A stretch of DNA of 51,621 nt from assembly GCF_010500995.1 (NCBI RefSeq), contig NZ_QVMK01000018.1, forward strand, positions 1 through 51,621. The letters are read 5' to 3'. This stretch comes from Bacteroides sp. 224 (lineage in GTDB: Bacteria; Bacteroidota; Bacteroidia; Bacteroidales; Bacteroidaceae). Positions 17,829 to 26,515 of the stretch are shown one piece after another. The notes beneath the pieces are model-generated. The model was given only the letters and a program-made list of their open reading frames with translations. It did no database searches and was not told the origin of the DNA. The position numbers were made by a program, and so were the translations under genes. Positions within the stretch are counted from its first letter, which is position 1. The number at the start of each line of letters is the position of its first letter.

Positions 17829-19184
17829 ATGAAGAAGAACTTCAAAACAATTGCACTGGCAATTGCTACTATTGGTGTGCTAACAGCATGCGATAGCAGC
17901 AGCGAGGAGTCTGGCATATCGCCGGATAAAACGCCTGTTACAGTGGGCAATTTAGCAGTAGGCAATCAGCCGACGAGGAGTGGTGTTCAACAGGTAACAA
18001 AAACTCGTGCTATAGCCGATTGGACAAGCGAGTATGAGGCTTTTTTGCCCGGAGATCTCCTGAAAGTAGTTGGCTCGGTTAGCGGAACTACTACTTATCA
18101 GTATCGTGCAGATGCTACCTGGGTAGCAGCACCCGGCGAAGGCGAGGGTTTTCTCTATAAAGAAAACATTGCCCCTACCGAACAATTTACAGCTCAAAGA
18201 GGTTCTGCCAATCTTATGGCAGATCAAAGTAGTTTAGCCGGTTATCGTGAGGCCGATTACATAGAAGGAAACCTCATGTTTAATGGCACTCAATTAGTGA
18301 ACGAAACCGGTACTCAACTGCAACATCAACACGTTGATGTAGTAATTCATGTAACTCCAACCCCCAACAGTATCAACTGGGAAGGAGTAGATTTTGTAGC
18401 TCACATGGCAGCAGCAACCGTGCGAATCTACACCGGTGACGCTACTCCCGAGGAAATTGCCCCTTATGTAGCCACCCTTACTCCACAAGCAGCTACTTAT
18501 CGCGCAGTAATACCTGTAGAGCAAGTACCGGCTTCTGATAGTCAGATCATATCTATACAAATCGACAATCGGACGCTTGTAGGGAAATATACCACAACGG
18601 CTACTATCGAAGCCGGCAAACGCCTTGTTATAACTATGGATTACGATAACAAACATCTGTTAACCGTAACCAACATAACCGTAGATGCTTGGACAGCCGC
18701 TCCCGGATATGAAGCCGAATACAGTCCCTATAACATGATTGTACGTACAGCCGACGACCTCCGCGCATTTGCTAAGTTGGTAAACGAAGACGGACTGACC
18801 AAACTTACTGCTATACAAGTGGCACCTATCGACTTAAGTGCTAAAGAATGGTTGCCTATAGGAACTACTTCATTTGCAGGTATTTACAATGGAGGAGGTC
18901 ATGCAATCTCAGGGCTTGTGATTAACACGGAAAACGATAATCAAGGTCTTTTTGGCAAAACCGATAATGCTAAGTTAATAGGCATCAACCTGAAGAATGT
19001 AAGTGTAAAAGGAGCTTCTAATATAGGTGCATTGGTAGGTCACGCTAACGGTACAATCATTACCAATTGCAATGTAGAGGGAGGTAGCATAACAGGAACA
19101 AGTAACACTAACGCCTTAGTGGGACTTAATGAAGCTGCCATCTTAACCAATTGTAACGAAGCAGGGGTAATTGTAAACAACTAA
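17829..19184 (+). CDS. Fimbrillin-like lipoprotein 1 with C-terminal GLUG-type adhesin repeats
   Basis: A 451-residue protein with a lipoprotein signal ending LTAC (Cys21) and an acidic, Ser-rich start. TKTRAIADW follows, then FLPGDLLKVVG. This TR motif followed by a GD motif is the fimbrillin (FimA/Mfa1, type V pilus) pattern. The N-terminal about 300 residues share a region with lipoprotein 5 of this cluster (ADYIEGNLMFNG...LQHQHVDVVIHVTP against ADRIGGSVTFDS...LDHLNADLVIKITP). The C-terminal 150 residues (from VRTADDLRAFAKLVNEDG) have GLUG-type repeats (FAGIYNGGGHAISGLVI; IGALVGHANGTIITNCNVEGG) forming a likely beta-solenoid. I infer a tip or adhesin subunit. It is first in a six-gene cluster. 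Confidence 0.85.
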   Translation: MKKNFKTIALAIATIGVLTACDSSSEESGISPDKTPVTVGNLAVGNQPTRSGVQQVTKTRAIADWTSEYEAFLPGDLLKVVGSVSGTTTYQYRADATWVAAPGEGEGFLYKENIAPTEQFTAQRGSANLMADQSSLAGYREADYIEGNLMFNGTQLVNETGTQLQHQHVDVVIHVTPTPNSINWEGVDFVAHMAAATVRIYTGDATPEEIAPYVATLTPQAATYRAVIPVEQVPASDSQIISIQIDNRTLVGKYTTTATIEAGKRLVITMDYDNKHLLTVTNITVDAWTAAPGYEAEYSPYNMIVRTADDLRAFAKLVNEDGLTKLTAIQVAPIDLSAKEWLPIGTTSFAGIYNGGGHAISGLVINTENDNQGLFGKTDNAKLIGINLKNVSVKGASNIGALVGHANGTIITNCNVEGGSITGTSNTNALVGLNEAAILTNCNEAGVIVNN

Positions 19185-19194
19185 TTACCGGCAT

Positions 19195-19267
19195 CAAAAC
19201 AAAAAAACGGAGAATTTACTCCAAAGCTTAAATGGTAGTAGTCTACCACCGGGTATACGCAAACCCG
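19195..19267 (+). other. Intergenic hairpins between fimbrillin genes 1 and 2
   Basis: TGGTAG/CTACCA (19233-19248) and CGGGT/ACCCG (19250-19267) form two short adjacent hairpins without a T tract. They may adjust relative expression or mRNA stability within the cluster. No promoter seen here. Confidence 0.35.
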
Positions 19268-19294
19268 TTAGATAGCAAAAATTTATAATACATC

Positions 19295-20131
19295 ATGATA
19301 ATGAATGCAAAAAACTTCAGGCAATTAACGTTGATGCTTACCATCGCCCTAACAATAGTTGCATGCGAAAGCGGTCATGAACCGCAACATTCAAATTCAC
19401 AAGGGGAATTTGCAAACTTTACAATAGAAACCCGAGGTATGAACCCCGGAAATACGTTTTCTATTAATCTTAATGTAACAGGAAAGATTAATGATACCAA
19501 AACGTATGAACTCACTACCGCCGAAGATGGCAGTGTTGCCACTTTTGAACCTATCGGCGAGGCTGATAAAACTTACATCGTTCCCGGAACTAACCTCCTA
19601 CCTGTATATGCTTGGGGAGAGGTGACGTATAACGACGTTCGTATGCCTGTGTTTTACACCAACCCAACTGCCAGCGCAACTTGGAACAACGGATTTCCAA
19701 CCATTGCCATGAAACTAAGTCCGGCTACAGCACGTGTTAAGCTCGAGGTAAAGAATAACGCAGGAACAACGATTATTCCCAGTGCAGCCACCTTGTATGG
19801 TATAAGTACACCTAATTATACATGGGATGCCACTACTATGCCTCCAGCTCTCGAAGCCGCAAGTAACACAGTAAATCTGTTGGTTAAGAACGATTACAAA
19901 ACTGGCGGTTATGTTCAGGTTATACCCGGTGTTATAGCTACCAATGCACACCTGTTGAACATTACTGCCAATAGTAAAAAGTATACTGTTATAGCCAATC
20001 GTCCATATACCTTTTTGGCAGGTTCCGAATATATGCTAACAGTAACCATCAACCAACAAGGAGAAGCAGAGGTTACCCATTTCAATATCTCTGATTTTGA
20101 AGAGGGGGGAGCAATAACTGTAGGCAGATAG
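19295..20131 (+). CDS. Fimbrillin-like lipoprotein 2
   Basis: A 278-residue protein (276 if the third codon ATG at 19301 is used). The signal ends VAC (lipid Cys near residue 24) and is followed by ESGHEPQHSNSQ. IETRGMNPGN carries the cluster-wide TR motif. The rest is a beta-rich fimbrillin-type sandwich (SATWNNGFPTIAMKLSPATARVKLEV; YTFLAGSEYMLTVTINQQGEAEV) ending in ISDFEEGGAITVGR, the usual end (x-x-W/F-x-x-G-G) of these subunits. No adhesin module. Smallest of the six; it could be a stalk or anchor subunit, which cannot be decided here. Confidence 0.8.
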   Translation: MIMNAKNFRQLTLMLTIALTIVACESGHEPQHSNSQGEFANFTIETRGMNPGNTFSINLNVTGKINDTKTYELTTAEDGSVATFEPIGEADKTYIVPGTNLLPVYAWGEVTYNDVRMPVFYTNPTASATWNNGFPTIAMKLSPATARVKLEVKNNAGTTIIPSAATLYGISTPNYTWDATTMPPALEAASNTVNLLVKNDYKTGGYVQVIPGVIATNAHLLNITANSKKYTVIANRPYTFLAGSEYMLTVTINQQGEAEVTHFNISDFEEGGAITVGR

Positions 20132-20169
20132 TAATTATACTTATCAGAAATAGAATAACATTTACGTAA

Positions 20170-22185
20170 ATGAGAAAGAACATCATAAAGCGATGGGCAA
20201 TTGACTATATGCAATTGGCCATGGTAGCAGCAATCGCATTGCTGTTTTTCGCATGCTCGGAAGAAACTGATTTATCTCAAACAGGTGTAGCACCGGTGTC
20301 AATAACCGCAGCAACTCCTGCATGGAAATCTTCTTCGCAAGTAAAGCAAGGAATCGGAACCCGAACTGCCACCAACATAAAAACATGTTTTGTGGCCGGC
20401 GATGAGATAGATATCACTGTTGGCAACATTACCACCACAGCCACCTTACAGCCCGATGGTACTTGGCAGATTGCCGATGCCCTCAACCTGCCTGTGGAGG
20501 ATAGTGAAGTTACCTTAACGGCCGGATACGACCCTGAAGGCGTAGACCCTCTTGTAGCCCAGGCCGGCACCACCGATGGTAGCATGATTTTAGGAGTAGA
20601 CGCTAACGGACGCCCCGTATGGAATGTTACTCTGAACTTTACCCATCGGAAAGCGTTGATTAACGTAACTGTGAAAGATACCGACGACAACGATATTACC
20701 TCGCAAATGCAATCTATTAGTTTTGTTGGCAATACCAGCAATACTCCAACTAATATATTGCTATATCCTACCGAAAACCTGGGAAATATTACTGTTACTG
20801 TGGGAGATATTGTCTACGAAGCCAATAGTACAGCCCGACTTAAAGCCAATACCCGATACAGCTTAACATTTGTTTGTAGTACCATGGCATCAATCGTTGA
20901 TGTAATAGAGGATACCGATACTCCCGAATGGAATGACGGGAAAGAGGTGTATATGTCTATGGGATATGACTATGTGATAAAAACTGCCGACGATCTTATA
21001 GACTATATGGAAGCAATGAAAGTTCCGGAGAACTTAAATAAGAAAGCCATACAAATAGCCGATATCGATATGTCTGCTGAATCAACCCCTTGGGTGCCCA
21101 TAGGAATATATGACAATCCTTTTGCAGGAGTTTACAACGGAAACGGATACACCATAACAGGATTTAATATAGAAGCAACTTGTAGTGGTACCAACTACTA
21201 CGCTGCCATGTTTGGGTCTGTTAAGGATGCTTTGTTAGTAGGTGTAAATCTACGGAATTGTATTAGTAAGTATTCAGATACCGACAAGGATTCAGGAGGC
21301 ACGACTCACCTCTCTTTGTTAGTAGGGAATAGTAGAGGCAAAACTACCATCACACTGTGTAGTGTTCAAGGTAAACTTATTTGTGATAAGCAGGATAAAA
21401 GTGCTACGTATGTAGGTGGGCTGTTAGGGAGCGCTGTTCTTGATTCTTATACTCATATTAGTCGTTGTTTTGCTGATATAACTGTAACAGGAAAACTGGG
21501 CCAACAAGCGAATAATTATATAGGTGGATTGTTAGGGATGTCAGCCGGCAGTAATAATAACTGTAATATAGTGGCAAGTGGTGCCAATATCAACGTCGAT
21601 ATGTCAAGTACTTTCGATAGCATAGGCGGAATTGCAGGAAAAATACAACCTGTTTTTTTCCCTTCTTACGTCACTTATTGTTACACTACCGGGACAATAA
21701 AAAAAACAATTTCAACTCCAAATCTAGAACAGATAGGCGGAATTGTGGGATGGAAAGCGGCGTGTGAGTTTAAATACAACTACTCTACCGTCGATATTGA
21801 AACAAAGGATAATGGTGGAAAATTAACAAAATTAGGATCGCTGATGGGAGAGACACAACTTATTACCCCATCAATCGATGCATGCAATCATGCCGTAGGT
21901 CTGGTAAATGGTAAAACCGATTACGCTATTGGATTCGCAAGAGAAGGAAAAAATATGTATCAGAATCCTAAAGTCAACTTTGTATCTACCATCGACACAA
22001 AAGAAGATCGCTACAACAATATAACTCAGGCTTCTTCAGGGAAAGTACGTACCGTTATCCTCAATACCGTAGGAGATACATATAGCATCGAAATCGTAGA
22101 ACGCGCTTTCGAAGGTAAAGATGTATGGGATTGGAGCACCGGAGCAACTCCCAAAATCAACTATGCTTATAATGGAATCGAATAA
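20170..22185 (+). CDS. Fimbrillin-like lipoprotein 3 with large GLUG-type adhesin module
   Basis: A 671-residue protein. Its signal MRKNIIKRWAIDYMQLAM... ends FFAC (Cys30) followed by SEETD, close to the Bacteroides surface-export signal (acidic residues just after the lipid Cys). IGTRTATN then FVAGDEIDITVG is the TR-GD fimbrillin pattern. About residues 270-670 form a GLUG/beta-helix adhesin region (FAGVYNGNGYTITGFNI; VGGLLGSAVLD; IGGLLGMSAGSN; IGGIAGKIQP; IGGIVGWKA). This is the same architecture as lipoprotein 1 but with a longer solenoid, so I infer a tip adhesin. The signal peptide is partly encoded by a CAATTG-type word repeat shared with lipoprotein 4. Confidence 0.85.
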   Translation: MRKNIIKRWAIDYMQLAMVAAIALLFFACSEETDLSQTGVAPVSITAATPAWKSSSQVKQGIGTRTATNIKTCFVAGDEIDITVGNITTTATLQPDGTWQIADALNLPVEDSEVTLTAGYDPEGVDPLVAQAGTTDGSMILGVDANGRPVWNVTLNFTHRKALINVTVKDTDDNDITSQMQSISFVGNTSNTPTNILLYPTENLGNITVTVGDIVYEANSTARLKANTRYSLTFVCSTMASIVDVIEDTDTPEWNDGKEVYMSMGYDYVIKTADDLIDYMEAMKVPENLNKKAIQIADIDMSAESTPWVPIGIYDNPFAGVYNGNGYTITGFNIEATCSGTNYYAAMFGSVKDALLVGVNLRNCISKYSDTDKDSGGTTHLSLLVGNSRGKTTITLCSVQGKLICDKQDKSATYVGGLLGSAVLDSYTHISRCFADITVTGKLGQQANNYIGGLLGMSAGSNNNCNIVASGANINVDMSSTFDSIGGIAGKIQPVFFPSYVTYCYTTGTIKKTISTPNLEQIGGIVGWKAACEFKYNYSTVDIETKDNGGKLTKLGSLMGETQLITPSIDACNHAVGLVNGKTDYAIGFAREGKNMYQNPKVNFVSTIDTKEDRYNNITQASSGKVRTVILNTVGDTYSIEIVERAFEGKDVWDWSTGATPKINYAYNGIE

Positions 22186-22204
22186 TTACATTATTATACC
22201 AACA

Positions 22205-23062
22205 ATGAGAAGAAATATCATAAAACAATGGGCAATTGACTATGGACAATTGACTATGATAGTAGCATTTACTTTGCTACTTGCTGCGTGCAACAATGAG
22301 ATGCCCGATTTAAACATCCAAGATGATGCACGTGTTACGATCTATACTCCTGCCACACCACCCACGTGGCAATTATCTACTCGTTCTACTATCGATGATT
22401 CTGATATGGCCGAATGGGTTGCCGGTGATGTGAGAACCGATTTCTTTACTGTTACTTATCTCAGTGGAGAGCAAACCACTACTGTGCATCAAGCCATCTA
22501 CAATGGAAGTACATGGGAATTTCACGGTACGCCTCCTCTTTGGCCAACATCCGGCGGTATAGTAGTAAATGCTAGTATTACCTCTTGGTTTGGAGTTAAA
22601 GATGCTAACGGTACTCGTGTATCCGATACCGAACCTATCTATAAAGCCACTACTGGCGAAGGACTTCCTATACCACCTATACCTCCTTTACCTCCCGAAG
22701 AAGAAATAGAGATCATAGAACCCGAAGATCTTTCTCTAGTGAGGTTTGTGGGTTCTCCTCTTCATCTAACATTCGGTACCGACGCACATGAAACTGCACA
22801 AGTAGCCTTTGTTGGGTTTCCGGTAGGTTCTATTATTACTATCAATGGTCTTACTAATACCCATGTGGTGGAAAACAACGAACCTTTAATTTTGTATCCA
22901 CGCTTGGCTGCTGATTGTACTAAGATAACCGGTAGTGTAAACTACAACTCTTTTACCATCAGTGGAAGCGACCTGTTGGGGAAAAAACATCAGGTGTTTG
23001 TGGGATATGGTTCAGGCAATTCGGGTCCCGGGAGTGTAGTGGTTGGAGATACAACAAGATAG
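22205..23062 (+). CDS. Fimbrillin-like lipoprotein 4 with proline-rich insert
   Basis: A 285-residue protein started at the ATG at 22205 (MRRNIIKQWAIDYGQLTM); a longer frame to 22121 would overlap the end of the previous gene without a signal peptide. The lipobox is LLAAC followed by NNEMPDLN. LSTRSTIDD and EWVAGDVRT give the TR-GD fimbrillin pattern. Between about residues 158 and 185 lies a Pro/Glu segment (IPPIPPLPPEEEIEIIEPED) that probably forms a linker. The protein lacks the GLUG module. The signal peptide is nearly the same as in lipoprotein 3, suggesting duplication of the gene start. Confidence 0.8.
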   Translation: MRRNIIKQWAIDYGQLTMIVAFTLLLAACNNEMPDLNIQDDARVTIYTPATPPTWQLSTRSTIDDSDMAEWVAGDVRTDFFTVTYLSGEQTTTVHQAIYNGSTWEFHGTPPLWPTSGGIVVNASITSWFGVKDANGTRVSDTEPIYKATTGEGLPIPPIPPLPPEEEIEIIEPEDLSLVRFVGSPLHLTFGTDAHETAQVAFVGFPVGSIITINGLTNTHVVENNEPLILYPRLAADCTKITGSVNYNSFTISGSDLLGKKHQVFVGYGSGNSGPGSVVVGDTTR

Positions 23063-23126
23063 TGGTAGACATCGAAACATACTTCAAACCTGAGTGCTTA
23101 GGTTAAGTACTTAAAAATTCAAAATA

Positions 23127-24062
23127 ATGAAGAATAGTAAACAATTAATAATGATAACTGCCGCAGCATTGTTGCTAACAACAACATCGTGTGGCAGCGA
23201 CAACGAGCCTGCTTCCGGCAACCCAACAAACCAAGTTGGCATAGGCAATCTTACTGTGGCAGGTCAAACCTCTACTCGGGCCGGTGAGGGTGCTGAAACA
23301 TTGCAACCATTTTACGCAGGAGATGTGTTGAAAGCCGAATACTTTGCATCCAACGGAACCGATGGAGTTATTGGGCATTACACCCATACCGCCCAAGGCA
23401 CTTGGACACCACAGGCCGATGTGCTTTCAACCGGCGAGGTGCCGGCTGATGGTCGCTACAGTCTCACTAAAGAGGCCGATGCTCTTCCTAACCAAAGCAC
23501 TTGGCAGCAGTATCATAATGCCGATCGGATTGGTGGTTCTGTTACCTTCGATTCTACTACCGGACAGCTATATACCGATGCCGGTCAACAGCTCGACCAT
23601 CTCAATGCCGATTTGGTTATAAAAATCACTCCGGATACCGACCCCAACCAATGGAGCACAAGTGAGTTCGAACAATACATTCGTAGTGCTCGGATAGCGA
23701 TACACAGCCTTAAAGATAATGGCAATGATACCTACGTTCTTGGTGGCGAAGATTACACCCCTTGGTTGGCTCAGGTAGATGCCACCGGTGTAACCTTGCG
23801 CTTGCATATTCATCCTTGTTTAGTAATGTTTGAGGGCGAAGCTCTTATTTCGATTACTCCTGCCGACGGCTCTTCTACCATAGTAGGTAGATACAGTCTT
23901 GATGCCGGACAAACCTTCAATCGCGAGGAGAATATTACCAATCAGCGCCTTACAATATCTTTTTCTAATTATAAAAAGAGTCTTACCCATATTTTCGGTC
24001 AGGCTACGATAGCCCCTTGGGAAGATGGAGGAACAGTAGAAATTGAAGGTCACCAAGACTAA
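23127..24062 (+). CDS. Fimbrillin-like lipoprotein 5
   Basis: A 311-residue protein with signal MKNSKQLIMITAAALLLTTTSC and the lipobox TTSC. TSTRAGEGA and FYAGDVLKAEYF give the TR-GD fimbrillin pattern. It is paralogous to the N-terminal 300 residues of lipoprotein 1, sharing the order of motifs (DRIGGSVTFD; LDHLNADLVIKITPDTDPNQW; a VEIEGHQD end after TIAPWEDGG). It has no adhesin module, so it may be the structural version of the tip-like lipoprotein 1. It follows lipoprotein 4 by 64 bases and precedes lipoprotein 6 by 14 bases. Confidence 0.82.
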   Translation: MKNSKQLIMITAAALLLTTTSCGSDNEPASGNPTNQVGIGNLTVAGQTSTRAGEGAETLQPFYAGDVLKAEYFASNGTDGVIGHYTHTAQGTWTPQADVLSTGEVPADGRYSLTKEADALPNQSTWQQYHNADRIGGSVTFDSTTGQLYTDAGQQLDHLNADLVIKITPDTDPNQWSTSEFEQYIRSARIAIHSLKDNGNDTYVLGGEDYTPWLAQVDATGVTLRLHIHPCLVMFEGEALISITPADGSSTIVGRYSLDAGQTFNREENITNQRLTISFSNYKKSLTHIFGQATIAPWEDGGTVEIEGHQD

Positions 24063-24076
24063 TAATACATAGAATA

Positions 24077-26353
24077 ATGAATGTAAAAACTATCAAAAAA
24101 ACAACTATCAATATGAATAATATAAAAATAAAGAGATCGTTATCGGTTCTCAGCTCTCATTTTTCGATGATCGTAGCTTTAGTAGCAGTAGCGCTATTGG
24201 TTGGCTGTTCTAATGAAGATGACAATACTCCTTCTTCTAACTCTCGTACTCCGTTAACCGTTAATGCCGGGGTGTCGACCCGTGCAACCGACGTTACTTG
24301 GCATTCCAACGACCTTATTGGTATATATACCTTGGTAGATGGAACCGATGTAGTGTACAGCAATCAAGCTAATTACAAATATATAAACACCGCTGGTAGT
24401 GGAGCTACAGCAACCTTTGATGCAACCGATAAGCAAAATACAGCCTATTATCCCGAAGACGGATCGAAGGTTGATGTATTGGCTTACTATCCGTATGCCG
24501 ACCAATCAGCACTGGAAACCGGTCTGTTGAAAATTGATGTAAGTTCACAAACCTCGCTTCCGGCTATCGACCTGATGACTTCGGAACGAGCTGCCGGACA
24601 TTCTACAAGTAACATCAATGTGTCATTAGTTTTCCGTCATCGGTTAGCCAAATTGGCGATGGTTGTTAATACAGATGCAAGTACCACTGGTATAGATGCT
24701 TCGGCAGCAACTGTTACCTTGCACGGCACTGCCACCAAAGGTACATACAACTTGCTGACTCAAGAAATTAGCTCTACCACCGATGTGGCCGATATTAACT
24801 TGGTGGGAGGTACTGCTATTGTAATGCCTACTGCTGCCGGTAGCGGAGTTGCGTTTACAGTAAGCGTTGGCGGAAAAGACTTTACCGCTACATTGCCCGA
24901 CGATATAGCATTGCAAGCCGGCAAGGTTACTACCGTTGTAATAACACTTAAGCAAGAAACTATTGCAGATATCAGTGCTACTATTGAGGAGTGGGGAAAT
25001 GGTGGTACAGCTACGGCAAATGCCATCAACGTTGTTACCCCCAATAATCCGCTAACAGGCGAACCCGATGTTAAGAAGTTTACAGTAACCAAAAACGGAC
25101 TTAATCCTACTGTTTATGAATATGCTAATGGTGCATGGACTGCCAGCCCTAAATTCTTCTTGGTAGAAGAAACCTTGCCGACCGACGTGTTTGCTGCCAC
25201 CGCTATAGGAGTAGCAGATGCTATAACCAGTATTACCGACGATTTAGCAACAGATGCCGTAACTATGAGCGGAGGTGCTATTGCTCTTGAATTTAAACAC
25301 ACTAAAGCTAAACTTACGCTGAATCTGACAGCAGGAACAGATTTTCCTGCTAACATCAATTTAAGCAATGCCGTAGTAAAACTATTAAATTATACCCAAA
25401 CGGTAACAGGAAGCGGAAATTCATTCATCATGAATCCCTCTACTACGCTTGCTGCAGGTGCACTGGTAGGTACCATTACCTTGGGAGAATTGACCTACAA
25501 TGTTAAACTTACCAACGCACTGGAATTGGAAGCCGGTAAGCACGCCACCCTAAACATTACATTGGAACCAACAGACGTAACTGTAACAATAAGTGTGGCC
25601 GAATGGACACCCGATACTGCGGAGGCAGGAGCAGCAGTAGCTATAGATGCTGTAAGCTTAAGCGAATTGCCCGGCGATGGAGTACTGACATTAACATACG
25701 GAAGTACTACCGCTACTTACAGTTTCGTGAAATTGCCTACCCCTACTCTTACCCTTACATCGGGCACTCCTATTTACTGGGAAAGCATAGTAACAAGAAG
25801 TATGGGACAGTTTATGCTAACCTTTACTCCTAATGGTAACGGAACACCGGAGAAAGACATACTTCAGGGAACAGTTACACCAACTGTTTACGGAGCACCG
25901 CTATCGTTCACTCTGGGGCACATTAACAGCCGAATCAGTGTAACGCTGAAAAAGGGAGCTCTTTACTCTGATGCTGAATGGGCAGCTATAACAGCCGACT
26001 CTAAAACTACAGTAACTTTTGCCGGACTTAGTGCCAATGCTTATACTGCAACATACGATTATACTGTGGCCAATAATAAAGCCGGTTTATCGACCATCTT
26101 TACGCCTAAAACAGCTGCCGAGCTTGCTGCTCTCAGCTCGGCTACGGCAACAGTAAGCATACCTGCCGTAAACGGAACACCGCAGGTGGCTGCTACTTCG
26201 TTAAGCATCGATCTGAAGAATTACTTCACACAGCTCAATGCAGGTACAGAGTATAATATTACACTTACGGTAGATAAAAACAAGGTAACAGTAGGAGATA
26301 TTACTGTGGCTCAGTGGAATGAGATTTCCGGTAGCGGAAGCATGAACTATTAA
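24077..26353 (+). CDS. Multi-unit fimbrillin-like lipoprotein 6
   Basis: A 758-residue protein, or 746 from the ATG at 24113 (MNNIKIKRS), which gives a more normal signal length. The lipobox is LLVGC followed by SNEDDNTPSS. VSTRATDVTW then HSNDLIGIYTL is the TR-type start. The body looks like three consecutive fimbrillin-type units, each closing with a similar strand: ISATIEEWGNGGTA, VTISVAEWTPDTAEAG and ITVAQWNEISGSGSMNY. The first unit contains LVFRHRLAKLAMVV, the later ones LEFKHTKAKLTLNL and FTLGHINSRISVTL, the conserved core of the fold. Such a beads-on-a-string subunit is larger than typical pilins (350-550). It ends the cluster, before a terminator. Confidence 0.83.
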   Translation: MNVKTIKKTTINMNNIKIKRSLSVLSSHFSMIVALVAVALLVGCSNEDDNTPSSNSRTPLTVNAGVSTRATDVTWHSNDLIGIYTLVDGTDVVYSNQANYKYINTAGSGATATFDATDKQNTAYYPEDGSKVDVLAYYPYADQSALETGLLKIDVSSQTSLPAIDLMTSERAAGHSTSNINVSLVFRHRLAKLAMVVNTDASTTGIDASAATVTLHGTATKGTYNLLTQEISSTTDVADINLVGGTAIVMPTAAGSGVAFTVSVGGKDFTATLPDDIALQAGKVTTVVITLKQETIADISATIEEWGNGGTATANAINVVTPNNPLTGEPDVKKFTVTKNGLNPTVYEYANGAWTASPKFFLVEETLPTDVFAATAIGVADAITSITDDLATDAVTMSGGAIALEFKHTKAKLTLNLTAGTDFPANINLSNAVVKLLNYTQTVTGSGNSFIMNPSTTLAAGALVGTITLGELTYNVKLTNALELEAGKHATLNITLEPTDVTVTISVAEWTPDTAEAGAAVAIDAVSLSELPGDGVLTLTYGSTTATYSFVKLPTPTLTLTSGTPIYWESIVTRSMGQFMLTFTPNGNGTPEKDILQGTVTPTVYGAPLSFTLGHINSRISVTLKKGALYSDAEWAAITADSKTTVTFAGLSANAYTATYDYTVANNKAGLSTIFTPKTAAELAALSSATATVSIPAVNGTPQVAATSLSIDLKNYFTQLNAGTEYNITLTVDKNKVTVGDITVAQWNEISGSGSMNY

Positions 26354-26378
26354 TCGAGGTACTCCCTCGCACAAGGAA

Positions 26379-26414
26379 AAAGTCTTTCAAGCAATTGTTT
26401 GAAAGACTTTTTTT
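26379..26414 (+). terminator. Terminator of the fimbrillin cluster
   Basis: AAAGTCTTTCAA (26379-26390) and TTGAAAGACTTT (26399-26410) form a perfect 12-bp stem ending in a T tract, 25 bases after the stop. Confidence 0.9.
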
Positions 26415-26515
26415 GATTTCGGATACTCTGTTCCGGCATTTTCATTTTGGTTTTATGATACACTCGAATATAATCCGTAAGTTTGTAGGGCATACAGATA
26501 CTTAATATTTAATCA

